DNA of 64,000 nt from G963677325 sp963677325 (GTDB lineage Bacteria > Bacteroidota > Bacteroidia > Bacteroidales > Prolixibacteraceae): contig CAXXGM010000002.1 in NCBI GenBank assembly GCA_963677325.2, positions 124,001-188,000 on the forward strand, in the 5' to 3' direction. Shown here one piece after another: positions 1 through 7,916 of this stretch. Made by a program: the position numbers and the translations under genes. Within the stretch, counting starts at the first letter, position 1, and every line of letters starts with the position of its first letter. The notes beneath the pieces are model-generated. The model did not search any database and was not told the origin of the DNA. It saw only the letters and a program-made list of their open reading frames with translations.

Positions 1-362
1 CGTTCAGAAAATGCCAGACCTCTTTCAACATTTTTGAATTCCGGCAGGATTAACAATTGTTGACTCAATACCTTGGGCATAAATTGCAGAAAGACCATTT
101 CAAGTGTTCTGTTCGAAGGAGTCCGGGTCTCTTTGTCAGCTATCCAGACATGAGGAAGATTAGGCCCTATAAAAACCAGATCACCAGGTTGAAATTCTTC
201 CATGGAATCAGCAACAATCCTTTTCCCGCTACCTTCCGTGATAAAGCTGATTTCATAATTATTGTGGTAATGCCAGGTACACTTATCCAGGGTATCCTGA
301 AAAATGCCGATGGAGAATGATTCATCTTCTTTTAGAATAATTTTTTCAAATAATGCCGGCAT
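1..362 (-). CDS. AraC-family transcriptional regulator, N-terminal part (cut by window edge)
   Basis: Reading the minus strand from an ATG at 362 gives 120 open codons that run off the window. The product begins MPALFEKIILKEDESFS and carries a cupin-type sensing domain: a WHYHNNYEISFITEGSG strand pair followed by FQPGDLVFIGPNLPHVW, the usual layout of the ligand-binding half of AraC/XylS regulators in Bacteroidetes. The C-terminal HTH is outside the window, so the family call rests on the cupin half. The gene is divergent from the corrinoid protein gene with a 130-bp gap, so a shared control region and regulation of the corrinoid module are plausible inferences. Confidence 0.75.
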   Translation of the reverse strand, partial: MPALFEKIILKEDESFSIGIFQDTLDKCTWHYHNNYEISFITEGSGKRIVADSMEEFQPGDLVFIGPNLPHVWIADKETRTPSNRTLEMVFLQFMPKVLSQQLLILPEFKNVERGLAFSE

Positions 363-492
363 AATGGTTTAAAATGTACCAATTAGGGGATAAATGCAAA
401 TATTGCATCGAAAGTAGTAAAAATTGATGTAGTTTATAATTCCTCCCGGATTTAATTTTGTTTTAATCTTTATACATCTATTTCTAAACATC

Positions 493-1161
493 ATGGAAGG
501 AATACTGGAAAAATTACTCGAATCAGTTGAATTAGGTAAAGTGGATAAAAAATCGCCTTATCCGCCTCAGTTAAAAGGAGAAGATGGTTCGCAGGAACTA
601 ACCTTAGCCGCCATTGAGGCTGGTATCAGTCCGCAGCAAATACTGGAGAATGCCCTTATCCCTGCAATGGCCATTGTAGGTAAAAAATTTTCAGAAAATA
701 AGATCTTCGTTCCGCAAATGTTGATGTCAGCCAGAGCCATGGGGGCTTCAATGATCCAGCTAAAACCTTATTTCGCGTCTGGGGAAATAAAGACCAAGGG
801 TACTTTTATCATCGGAACGGTAAAAGGTGATTTGCACGACATCGGTAAAAATCTTGTATCGATGATGGTGGAAGGCAGTGGATGGTCAATTGTTGATCTT
901 GGGGTAGACGTTGGATCGGACCGTTTTGTTAATGCTCTTGAAAATAACCCGGGAGCAGTAGTTGGCTTATCGGCTCTTTTAACTACCACGATGGTCAACA
1001 TGGGCGAAATTGTAACGACTATTAAGAATCAGGTGCCGGGAACAAAAATTCTCATCGGGGGAGCGCCCGTCAATGACGCTTTCTGCCAAAGGATCGGTGC
1101 CGATTTTTATGCTCCCGATCCTCAGAAGGCAGTTGAATACATGAACCAGCTTGCATCCTGA
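493..1161 (+). CDS. Corrinoid (cobalamin-binding) methyltransferase protein, MtaC/MtbC-like
   Basis: This 222-residue protein has the two-domain build of corrinoid proteins that shuttle methyl groups: an N-terminal helical cap (about 1-90, with the ALIPAMAIVGKKF stretch) and a C-terminal B12-binding Rossmann domain. The base-off cobalamin motif DxHxxG is seen as GDLHDIGKN (about 113-121), followed by GLSALLTTTM and IGGAPV, the standard nucleotide-loop contacts. It would accept a methyl group on Co(I) from the substrate methyltransferase encoded next (1425-2801). The substrate cannot be read from this protein. No cobalamin riboswitch was recognised upstream. Confidence 0.9.
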   Translation: MEGILEKLLESVELGKVDKKSPYPPQLKGEDGSQELTLAAIEAGISPQQILENALIPAMAIVGKKFSENKIFVPQMLMSARAMGASMIQLKPYFASGEIKTKGTFIIGTVKGDLHDIGKNLVSMMVEGSGWSIVDLGVDVGSDRFVNALENNPGAVVGLSALLTTTMVNMGEIVTTIKNQVPGTKILIGGAPVNDAFCQRIGADFYAPDPQKAVEYMNQLAS

Positions 1162-1424
1162 TAATCAACGGGAAGTGAACGGTGATGTGTTATGAGTGAT
1201 GACAACCGGAGAACAGTGAGAACTGCTCGTTGCCCGAAGGAAGTAAAGGTAAATACCCACCGGTTGAAAGCGGGACAAGCAACCTTTTTCCCTCAGGAGC
1301 TCTTACGGGACTCAATTTGGATTCCTGAAAAATGCAACTGATGATATTCAGGAGACTCACACATTCAACCCCTTCGTGTAATGCTCTCAATTCTTAAAGA
1401 CAGTTCTAATCTGATTCAAACAAA

Positions 1425-2801
1425 ATGAAATATAAAAGCTTAGTTATAAATAACCCTTCAGACCTGATGTTCGGGATTGCTCCCAATCCGGTAACAACCA
1501 AAAGGGGATTGATAATCGGAGGTAATCATGTTTACCCTGAGCTGAATTTTACGCTGCCGATGATGAGCATCAATGACAGTACGCTGAATGAAGTATATGC
1601 TCATTACCGTGAAATTACCACAGGTGCTTTGGAACGTGCTTTACAACTTAATTCAAAAGGAATTGTACTTGAATTCGAGACACTCCTGGAAATGACTAAA
1701 ACACCCTCTATCGGTGTGGAGATCATAAAAATAATGAACGGCATCTGTGAAGATTATTATCAAAAATACGGCCTTCCTTCGGAAATAAGGTTAACCCCCA
1801 ATGACCTTCGCGAATTTGAAAGACCAGCCCGCCAGCGTTCCTCTTATTTGCTGGAGCCGATGATGGAATTGTTTGAGCAAGGCATGGTGGCAGGCGGAGA
1901 TCTGTTATCAATTGAAAGTACTGGGGGTAAGGAAGTTTCAGATGAAGCCCTGTTGATGTGCGACATCAAAGGAATGGTCTTTGCCTTGGCTGTGTTAGGC
2001 GTTCGCGATATGCATTTTCTATGGGAGAAAATAGTGTCATTGGCCGGAAAGCACGGAAAAATTGCAGCGGGAGATTCGGCGTGCGGATTTGGCAATACAG
2101 CGATGGTTTTGGCTGAGAAAAAGTACATTCCAAGAGTATTTGCATCCCTGGTTCGCGTTATCTCCGCAGTACGTTCAATCGTTGCTGTTGAAGAGGGAGC
2201 CATTGGTCCGGATAAAGATTGTGCTTATGAAGGACCATTCCTTAAAGCAATTACCGGTATCCCCATTTCAATGGAAGGGAAAACGGCTGCCTGTGCTCAT
2301 CTTAGCCCTGTTGGCAATATCTCTTCAGCTTGTGCTGATTTGTGGAGCAATGAATCTGTTCAGAATATAAAATTGTTGTCAGGAATGGCTCCCACAGCCT
2401 ACCTGGAACAATTAGAATACGACACGCGTCTGATGAATGAGGCTTTAAAGGCAGGTAAAACGCACCGTGATGTTTTACAGCAACTGCTTGTTTCATCCGA
2501 TGTTTATACCGATCCCCAGGCATTGATTCTTGCACCTGAGAATGTGATCAGGATTTCAAATGAACTGATTAAAGGTGATTCCTACGTTGCCAATGCCAAA
2601 AACGGAGCTCTGGCTGTACTCGATCTTATTGAAGAGACACTCTTCTCAGGAAAAATGAATCTGCCTGAAATGGAAACCGGTTATTTGCCAATTCTGCGCG
2701 ATGATTTGAACAGCATCCCCGACAACGAAAGTGATTTTATAGAGATGATGCTGCCTTTAATTGATCAGAGCAAATTCATTCCGGATGAATACGGATTGTA
2801 A
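1425..2801 (+). CDS. MtaB-like corrinoid-dependent methyltransferase (substrate:corrinoid methyltransferase)
   Basis: The 458-residue product resembles methanol:corrinoid methyltransferase MtaB in length and motif order: LLSIESTGGKE (Glu-164), GDSACGFGNTAMVLA (Cys-220), GPDKDCAYEGPFLKAI (Cys-266) and EGKTAACAHLSPVGN (Cys-290). In MtaB a glutamate and two cysteines bind the catalytic zinc, and Glu-164, Cys-220 and Cys-266 sit where those ligands are expected. It should transfer a methyl group to the corrinoid protein encoded 263 bp upstream. Methanol is only the best-known substrate of the family; other methoxy or methylated compounds are possible. No MtaA/MtrH-like second methyltransferase and no RamA-type reductive activase is visible here. 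Confidence 0.8.
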   Translation: MKYKSLVINNPSDLMFGIAPNPVTTKRGLIIGGNHVYPELNFTLPMMSINDSTLNEVYAHYREITTGALERALQLNSKGIVLEFETLLEMTKTPSIGVEIIKIMNGICEDYYQKYGLPSEIRLTPNDLREFERPARQRSSYLLEPMMELFEQGMVAGGDLLSIESTGGKEVSDEALLMCDIKGMVFALAVLGVRDMHFLWEKIVSLAGKHGKIAAGDSACGFGNTAMVLAEKKYIPRVFASLVRVISAVRSIVAVEEGAIGPDKDCAYEGPFLKAITGIPISMEGKTAACAHLSPVGNISSACADLWSNESVQNIKLLSGMAPTAYLEQLEYDTRLMNEALKAGKTHRDVLQQLLVSSDVYTDPQALILAPENVIRISNELIKGDSYVANAKNGALAVLDLIEETLFSGKMNLPEMETGYLPILRDDLNSIPDNESDFIEMMLPLIDQSKFIPDEYGL

Positions 2802-2822
2802 ACAATACATTTGTAATCTTAT

Positions 2823-2854
2823 ACAAAGCCGGGCATTCCATTGTCCGGCTTTGT
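2823..2854 (+). promoter_or_regulatory. Perfect 10-bp hairpin just upstream of the CobW-type gene
   Basis: ACAAAGCCGG and CCGGCTTTGT form a perfect 10-bp stem with a 12-nt loop, ending 6 nt before the ATG at 2861. No T-run follows, so it is not a canonical intrinsic terminator. It could attenuate, stabilise an mRNA end, or mask the ribosome-binding region of the next gene. Confidence 0.55.
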
Positions 2855-2860
2855 AACACA

Positions 2861-3814
2861 ATGGAAATGATTCCGGTCAACATTATATCAGGATTTCTGG
2901 GTTCGGGAAAAACTACGGCTATTCTTAAATTGCTCAGCCAAAAAAACAATGATGAACAATGGGCGGTGATAATAAACGAATTTGGTAAAATTTCCATTGA
3001 TAGCCAGACAATCAGTGATTCTTCGGAAGCTGGGAAGGTATTCGAAATTTCAGGTGGATGTATCTGTTGTTCCGCCAAAGGATACTTTCAGGAGAATCTG
3101 GAAAAAATTCTAAAAGAAGGAAACTATTCGGGAATTATTATCGAGCCTACCGGATTAGGCGGCATTGACATGGTTTCGGAAATTATCAAATCCAATCCGG
3201 AGCTTGTGCTCACTCCACTCCTCTGCCTTGTTGATTTAACGATTATTGAAAACCCCAGGCTTCAACTCAATCCCATTTACCGTAATCAGATTTCAAAATC
3301 TGATGTGATTGTTTTCAGCAAATGCGACCTTGTGACCAAAATAACTGAAAAGGAGCGTCTCATCAAAAAATTCAGAACTTTATTCCCTGATAAACATGTA
3401 TATACCGATATTCTAAGCATCTACGGATTCAATGCCCTTCCCGATTCAAACTTCATCAAAGAAAAGCGGACGAACTTCCAATCAGTATATCCTTCATTCA
3501 CAGACACCAATTACATTGAAAAGCATTACAAATTTAACAGCGCCGTCAGTTTTAATTCGGAAAAGCTATCCGGCCTCTTAAATAATCATTCAGCGATTCT
3601 GAGGGCCAAAGGACATATTCAAACTGAAAAAGGTTGGGTGTTGGTCAATTTTACGCTTTCCGGATTCAGCGTTGGACCTTGCAGGCCAAAAGAATGTAAC
3701 GAAATAGTCCTGATATTTGAAAAGAAAGAGCCTGATTTGTTTTTGATTCCTGAAGACAAAGATTTATTGAGTACTGCCGGAATGTCAATTAATAGTTATG
3801 TCAACATTTGCTGA
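2861..3814 (+). CDS. CobW/COG0523-family GTPase (metallochaperone)
   Basis: The 317-residue protein shows a G3E-family GTPase: Walker A GFLGSGKTT (11-19), the metal-binding CxCC motif in GGCICCSAKG (Cys-67, 69, 70), EPTGLG, and a guanine-specificity motif SKCD near residue 155. The C-terminal part is the CobW_C-type domain. Family members deliver zinc, cobalt or other metals to client enzymes. Placement 59 bp behind an MtaB-like zinc enzyme and a corrinoid protein suggests it serves this module, loading zinc or helping corrinoid activation; that role is inferred. A stable hairpin precedes its start. Confidence 0.88.
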   Translation: MEMIPVNIISGFLGSGKTTAILKLLSQKNNDEQWAVIINEFGKISIDSQTISDSSEAGKVFEISGGCICCSAKGYFQENLEKILKEGNYSGIIIEPTGLGGIDMVSEIIKSNPELVLTPLLCLVDLTIIENPRLQLNPIYRNQISKSDVIVFSKCDLVTKITEKERLIKKFRTLFPDKHVYTDILSIYGFNALPDSNFIKEKRTNFQSVYPSFTDTNYIEKHYKFNSAVSFNSEKLSGLLNNHSAILRAKGHIQTEKGWVLVNFTLSGFSVGPCRPKECNEIVLIFEKKEPDLFLIPEDKDLLSTAGMSINSYVNIC

Positions 3815-3837
3815 GGTTCACCGTTCTGCCGCCCGGG

Positions 3838-3882
3838 ACACCAAAGTTCGCCAAAGCTTAAATGTAGATTTGGTGTTTTTTG
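3838..3882 (+). terminator. Probable intrinsic terminator after the corrinoid module
   Basis: ACACCAAA (3838-3845) pairs with TTTGGTGT (3869-3876), followed directly by a run of T. The loop is long (23 nt), which lowers confidence. It lies between the convergent CobW-type and M48 genes. Confidence 0.5.
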
Positions 3883-3917
3883 GGTACAATTTAAAATCAG
3901 GTTAACTCCTGATATGC

Positions 3918-4784
3918 TTATTTCGGCATGTATTTTGAATAGTCCGCTTCCTTTCTTTCCGGAACGATTACCGGCTCGGGGATAATCTCGGCAATTGGCT
4001 CGGTGGCCTTTATCCCGACGAAACAGGAAAGCCGCTTGGTTAAATTCGGATGAGAAGATACTTTCTCGGCAAACCAGGTCCAGAAACCGGTTTCACTGTA
4101 TTGCTGTGCGATGTATTCTCTGGCATTGACCTTTTTGTAAATCGTCTTTCCTGCTGCCAGCAACAGCAATCCATTATCAGCCCCAATGGGTGAAAGGGAA
4201 TAACCAATCGAATCACAGGTATATTCACAAGCTCTTGAGTAAGCAGAGGCCAGAAATGGAATGACATAAGAAGGAAAAAGAATTAAGTTCTTTAACATGT
4301 GATTGCGTTTGATATGCCCCAGTTCATGTCCGATAATAAAGGAAAGCATGTGTTTATCCTGTTCTGCAGCTTCTACGATATCTGAATTGATAATGATGTA
4401 ATTGCTTCCCATAAATCTTGATGCAAAGGCATTCAAAATACCGCCTGATTGCAAAATGAAAACATCCGGAACACTCCGTAGCCCGAGTGTTCTTGAGTGC
4501 TTTGAAACCATCTGGTGTATATCGGGGAATTGACTGTTCGTCACTTTTACAGCATTACCTCTCAGGTAACCGATCTTAATGGCAAGGTGAAAAAACAAAA
4601 ATACAAGAAGCACAACAACATAAATATAAATTATCAGTAGTGACCTGGTCGCGGGATTCTCTGAACTTAAAATTGCTGCGGCAGAAGTGAAAATAAAAAA
4701 GTACAACCCAATGCTGACGAGCAATCTGATCAAAAAATACACATTCTCCTTACTGTTTACGGTGTAATCAATTTTTGAATCCAT
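3918..4784 (-). CDS. M48-family membrane zinc metalloprotease
   Basis: The 288-residue protein has two hydrophobic segments near the N-terminus (about 17-40 and 48-70), then the HExxH zinc site in IIGHELGHIKRNH (His-143, Glu-144, His-147) and a likely third ligand Glu-177 in SRACEYTCD, the M48 pattern ExxxD. This is the layout of HtpX/Ste24-like membrane proteases, which degrade misfolded or membrane proteins with the catalytic domain in the cytoplasm or at the membrane. The C-terminus is proline- and glutamate-rich. It is convergent with the corrinoid module and looks monocistronic. Confidence 0.88.
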   Translation of the reverse strand: MDSKIDYTVNSKENVYFLIRLLVSIGLYFFIFTSAAAILSSENPATRSLLIIYIYVVVLLVFLFFHLAIKIGYLRGNAVKVTNSQFPDIHQMVSKHSRTLGLRSVPDVFILQSGGILNAFASRFMGSNYIIINSDIVEAAEQDKHMLSFIIGHELGHIKRNHMLKNLILFPSYVIPFLASAYSRACEYTCDSIGYSLSPIGADNGLLLLAAGKTIYKKVNAREYIAQQYSETGFWTWFAEKVSSHPNLTKRLSCFVGIKATEPIAEIIPEPVIVPERKEADYSKYMPK

Positions 4785-5065
4785 TTAAAAATCAATTAGT
4801 TAGTTAAGTATTTAATATTGTTTATCGAATGAACCTGAATACTCAAAAATATACATATTGTTTTTTTTATCCAAATGCGAACAGAACTTATGTCATCTCC
4901 ATCAGCGAAACACCACCACAAAATTGAAACCGACAATCTGAATTTTTCAAAACGTTTCCATTCCATTTTTTTTAATTTTTTTTAATTTTTCAAAAGCCTT
5001 ATCCTCACGATTTCTTCATGATCAAAGTCCTAACTTTAAGTTGAATAATTTAAAAAGAATCAATC

Positions 5066-5365
5066 ATGAAGAAATTAGTATGGTTATTGAGTTTGGTGAT
5101 GATGTTAGGGGTATTTTCAGTAAATGCACAGGAAAAGAAGGTAACAAAGAAAAATAAAACTGAACAGACCCCAATCAAGTCTGAAAAGCCGGTAAAAAAA
5201 CACAATGAAAAAGCCGCGAAAATGGGAAAGCCCGAAAAGGCAGCAAGCGGTGATAAAATCATTCCCGGCAAAAAGGGTCCTGAAGGCCAGGCCGTTTATG
5301 AAGGAGCCAAAGGAGGCCAGTATTACATCAATAAAAATGGCAACAAAACTTATTTGAAAAAGTAA
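5066..5365 (+). CDS. Small secreted lysine-rich protein with PBCV-type basic adaptor-like C-terminus
   Basis: The 99-residue product starts with a clear signal peptide (MKKLVWLLSLVMMLGVFSVNAQ, cleavage after about residue 22). The middle is a disordered Lys/Glu/Pro-rich linker. The last 30 residues, with KKGPEGQAVYEGAKGGQYYINKNGNKTYLKK-type composition, match the pattern GxxGGxYYINxxGxKxY of the short basic adaptor domain first named in chlorella viruses and common in Bacteroidetes small secreted proteins. Function is unknown; an envelope or DNA/polyanion-binding role is a guess. A weak TAnnTTT element lies at 5031-5038 and a strong terminator follows. Confidence 0.75.
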   Translation: MKKLVWLLSLVMMLGVFSVNAQEKKVTKKNKTEQTPIKSEKPVKKHNEKAAKMGKPEKAASGDKIIPGKKGPEGQAVYEGAKGGQYYINKNGNKTYLKK

Positions 5366-5391
5366 TTACATTCAGTTTTATTCTAATCAAG

Positions 5392-5420
5392 GAGGGTGCC
5401 GTGCAAGCACCCTCTTTTTA
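5392..5420 (+). terminator. Intrinsic terminator of the small secreted protein gene
   Basis: GAGGGTGC (5392-5399) pairs perfectly with GCACCCTC (5407-5414) across a 7-nt loop, followed by TTTTTA. Classic rho-independent terminator 27 bp behind the stop codon. Confidence 0.9.
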
Positions 5421-5481
5421 TTCTGTATCAAAAACAAGGCTGCTTAATTAAAGCATTTGGCGGAACATAGGACTTTTTCCC

Positions 5482-6477
5482 TTATTTTTCATTCTTTAAT
5501 AAGACCTCTGATGCTTTAAAAATAGCATTTAAACCGTCAGAAATCTGATGTTTGAAAGGCCAGTCAAGATAATTAAGATCATGATTATGGCCTTCAAAGA
5601 CGAAACACTTCAGATTAGTTTTACCAGCCTGTTTAAACCTGGATTCAATATCATACACTCCCTCAACAGGAACATTTCCATCATCAGTGCCGTGAAAAAT
5701 ATAAACAGGAATATTAACGCGCAAAAGTCTTGTTTTATTAGCCTCAAGCTGAAAATGCTCTTTGAGCCATTTACTGGTTACTTTAAAATAATTTTTCCAA
5801 ATCCATGCATCATTTCCCTGATCGATCATTTCCTGCAGGTTTTTAAAATATTGAGCAGTTCGGGATCCGAAGTCCCTAAAATCAAGGATGGAGTCTTTTA
5901 CAACGTCAAGCGCCTCAAAGGAAGCATTTTTCAACACTTTAGTTCTGCCGAGAACTGCAATAGAATCGGATGACTCATATTCAATCTTGCTGATCTTGTT
6001 GTCTTTGTTTACATCAAAGAACTTTCTGAGATTGATCATGGAAGCAGCACCCGAAAATTGCCATTTTATGATGTCAAACAGGTTATCATTTGCATAGCCA
6101 AACAGTAATAATGCATCAACTTTTTCAACTTTTCTATCTGCAACCATCGAGGCAATAATGGTACCTTCGCTCGCACCCAATAACGCAATTTTGGACTGTT
6201 TGAATCGTTCGTCTTTTCTCAGACAGGAAATAATAGATTCAATATCCATGACCTCAACAGACGGCAGGTATTTGGCATATTGGACCGAATCCACGACATC
6301 ATACATGGGGGGGGTGTCACCAATTTCCACTCCGCGCCGGTTGTAGGAAAAAAAACCAATCCCTCTTTTGGTAAACTCATCTGCAAACAGATCAAAATAA
6401 TTAAACTCAACCTGGCCGATTTTCCGCTTATTAAGATAAGTGTTGGGACCAGTACCGTGTACAAATATCACGATCAC
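5482..6477 (-). CDS. Alpha/beta hydrolase (DUF/BAAT-like esterase), 5' end damaged
   Basis: The ORF from a GTG at 6477 codes 331 residues: oxyanion motif FVHGTGP at the start, nucleophile elbow GASEG (Ser-103), HGTDDGNVP with the acid region and GHNHDLNYLDW with the catalytic His. The true frame continues upstream: 6478-6560 reads AEIIKIRLSDGESIDGKLVL-PKDSSNVPV, the normal beta-strand lead-in of such esterases, and then hits REP repeat sequence at about 6560. No signal peptide or ATG is left. So the gene has lost its 5' end to the adjacent REP/RAYT element and is probably a pseudogene or translated from an internal GTG. Confidence 0.75.
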   Translation of the reverse strand: MIVIFVHGTGPNTYLNKRKIGQVEFNYFDLFADEFTKRGIGFFSYNRRGVEIGDTPPMYDVVDSVQYAKYLPSVEVMDIESIISCLRKDERFKQSKIALLGASEGTIIASMVADRKVEKVDALLLFGYANDNLFDIIKWQFSGAASMINLRKFFDVNKDNKISKIEYESSDSIAVLGRTKVLKNASFEALDVVKDSILDFRDFGSRTAQYFKNLQEMIDQGNDAWIWKNYFKVTSKWLKEHFQLEANKTRLLRVNIPVYIFHGTDDGNVPVEGVYDIESRFKQAGKTNLKCFVFEGHNHDLNYLDWPFKHQISDGLNAIFKASEVLLKNEK

Positions 6478-6586
6478 CGGTACATTGCTGCTATCCTTGG
6501 GCAGAACCAGCTTGCCGTCAATACTTTCACCATCCGAAAGCCGGATTTTAATAATTTCAGCCCCCCAGCTGCCGCACGATTGTATC

Positions 6587-7434
6587 CCCCCAGCTGCCGC
6601 ACGATTGTATCGTGTGGCATTATTTTACGACAATAACATGGTCCAAAATTCCTTTCTCCCCGGCATAATCAAGAGCACTACTGTATAAATAATCTTCCGG
6701 CCTGAAAACTAAACCTTCTTCAACAGGATTGTTGTGAATATAATCAATTTTCTCATTCATTACCCTATTGCTCCACAATTCGATCGGTTTATTGTCATGC
6801 CTCCAAAATTGATATTTATTTACATTGGCCGATTTTTCACCTGCTTTCAAAAATTGCTCAAGTAAAAATTCCTTCCGGCTTTCTTTTGGATTTTCTATTA
6901 TAGCTTTCACCAGGGCTTTACTGGTAAAACGCTTAAAATCCCCGATCACTAATTCTGGTTTTTGTCCATTGAGACTACGGAAAATCAAATGAACATGGTT
7001 GGTCATTATACCCCCAGCTGCCGCACGATTGTATCGTGTGGCATTATTTTACGACAATAACATGGTCCAAAATTCCTTTCTCCCCGGCATAATCAAGAGC
7101 ACTACTGTATAAATAATCTTCCGGCCTGAAAACTAAACCTTCTTCAACAGGATTGTTGTGAATATAATCAATTTTCTCATTCATTACCCTATTGCTCCAC
7201 AATTCGATCGGTTTATTGTCATGCCTCCAAAATTGATATTTATTTACATTGGCCGATTTTTCACCTGCTTTCAAAAATTGCTCAAGTAAAAATTCCTTCC
7301 GGCTTTCTTTTGGATTTTCTATTATAGCTTTCACCAGGGCTTTACTGGTAAAACGCTTAAAATCCCCGATCACTAATTCTGGTTTTTGTCCATTGAGACT
7401 ACGGAAAATCAAATGAACATGGTTGGTCATTATA
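6587..7434. repeat. 424-bp perfect tandem duplication inside the RAYT element
   Basis: Units 6587-7010 and 7011-7434 appear identical over 424 bp. Each begins with CCCCCAGCTG and a REP hairpin and ends at GGTCATTATAC, that is, inside the transposase codons for the HUH motif. A further partial start of the same unit (CCCCCAGCTG plus half a REP) lies just before at about 6562-6585. Confidence 0.92.
6620..7006 (-). pseudogene. Duplicated 3' part of the RAYT transposase
   Basis: This 128-residue reading frame is residue-for-residue the same as the C-terminal part of the neighbouring transposase from MTNHVHLIF to the end. It keeps the HUH motif and the catalytic tyrosine region but lacks the first 56 residues. 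It is the second unit of the 424-bp tandem duplication and not an independent gene. Confidence 0.88.
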
Positions 7435-7598
7435 CACCACGCAAATATTTCCATGCCTTTGTGCTGCTGGCAATATTGCAACGCATCGATTAATATGGTT
7501 TTGTATTCGATTCGGGTAAATACGTCTAACCATTCAACAACGGCAAAACTTATGAAATAAACACCCTCCGGATTATAGAATTTATAATTACGGCTCAT
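7044..7598 (-). CDS. REP-associated tyrosine transposase (RAYT, Y1_Tnp family)
   Basis: The 184-residue protein starts MSRNYKFYNPEGVYFISFAV, typical of Bacteroidetes RAYTs, and has the HUH motif in NHVHLIF (about 59-65) and the catalytic tyrosine in KIDYIHNNPVEEGLV (Tyr about 143). Such enzymes cut and join single-stranded REP hairpins. REP hairpins of matching sequence flank it on both sides in inverted orientation. The frame is intact, so it may be active. Its 3' two thirds are duplicated in tandem downstream. Confidence 0.92.
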   Translation of the reverse strand: MSRNYKFYNPEGVYFISFAVVEWLDVFTRIEYKTILIDALQYCQQHKGMEIFAWCIMTNHVHLIFRSLNGQKPELVIGDFKRFTSKALVKAIIENPKESRKEFLLEQFLKAGEKSANVNKYQFWRHDNKPIELWSNRVMNEKIDYIHNNPVEEGLVFRPEDYLYSSALDYAGEKGILDHVIVVK

Positions 7599-7683
7599 CT
7601 GCTAAATTTAATAAACCGCTCAGAAAAAATCAATGCAATTTTATATGAAAAAAGTAACAGTTGCAATACTACTGAATGATAAT

Positions 7684-7706
7684 GCCACACGATAGAATCG
7701 TGCGGC
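7684..7706. repeat. REP hairpin at the right end of the RAYT element
   Basis: Arms GCCACACGAT and ATCGTGCGGC enclose a 3-nt loop. It is the inverted counterpart of the hairpins at 6596-6618 and 7020-7042, with compensating G-T pair shift. Confidence 0.85.
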
Positions 7707-7720
7707 AGCCAGGGGAGCAA

Positions 7721-7840
7721 ATGAGACTTATACAACAGCTCGATGAAGAGGATAAACAAACCATATTCCGCCTGATCGAAAAAATGCTTACCAATAAGAA
7801 ATTTAAAGAGTTCTTCCAGAAAAACGTCGCTGCACTATAA
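7721..7840 (+). pseudogene. 3' remnant of an XRE-type HTH regulator
   Basis: The 39 codons from the ATG at 7721 read MRLIQQLDEEDKQTIFRLIE and end KKFKEFFQKNVAAL. This is the characteristic tail of Bacteroidetes helix-turn-helix (XRE) regulators, after the DNA-binding domain. The HTH itself is missing; REP sequence sits immediately upstream and the frame reads straight into it. A terminator follows. It is the right-hand relic of the rearrangement that also beheaded the hydrolase at 6560. Confidence 0.65.
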
Positions 7841-7872
7841 AACAAAACCGGCACTGTGGCCGGGTTTGTTGT
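7841..7872 (+). terminator. Intrinsic terminator behind the HTH remnant
   Basis: AACAAAACCGGC (7841-7852) pairs with GCCGGGTTTGTT (7859-7870), one G-U pair, 6-nt loop, then T-rich sequence. Confidence 0.75.
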
Positions 7873-7916
7873 TTATTTGTTGTTATCAATTTCAATTTTG
7901 CATAATTGTACTCCAT

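Larger units (their letters stand above)
6561..7716 (-). mobile_element. REP-RAYT element (Y1 HUH transposase flanked by inverted REP hairpins)
   Basis: Hairpins built from the arms GCCGCACGAT and ATCGTGTGGC occur at 6596-6618 and 7020-7042, with a half copy at 6571-6585, and one in opposite orientation at 7684-7706. They bracket a RAYT-type transposase gene. This is the organisation of REP elements with their tyrosine transposase. The left end abuts a decapitated hydrolase gene and the right end a decapitated HTH gene on the other strand, so flanking DNA was lost or rearranged. Confidence 0.8.

Noticed and set aside
363..492. Cobalamin riboswitch upstream of the corrinoid protein
   Set aside because: The 130-bp region is AT-rich and lacks a B12-box-like core or room for the conserved fold.
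6280..6688. Plus-strand ORFs across the hydrolase and REP boundary
   Set aside because: They are antisense to the hydrolase and run into REP sequence.
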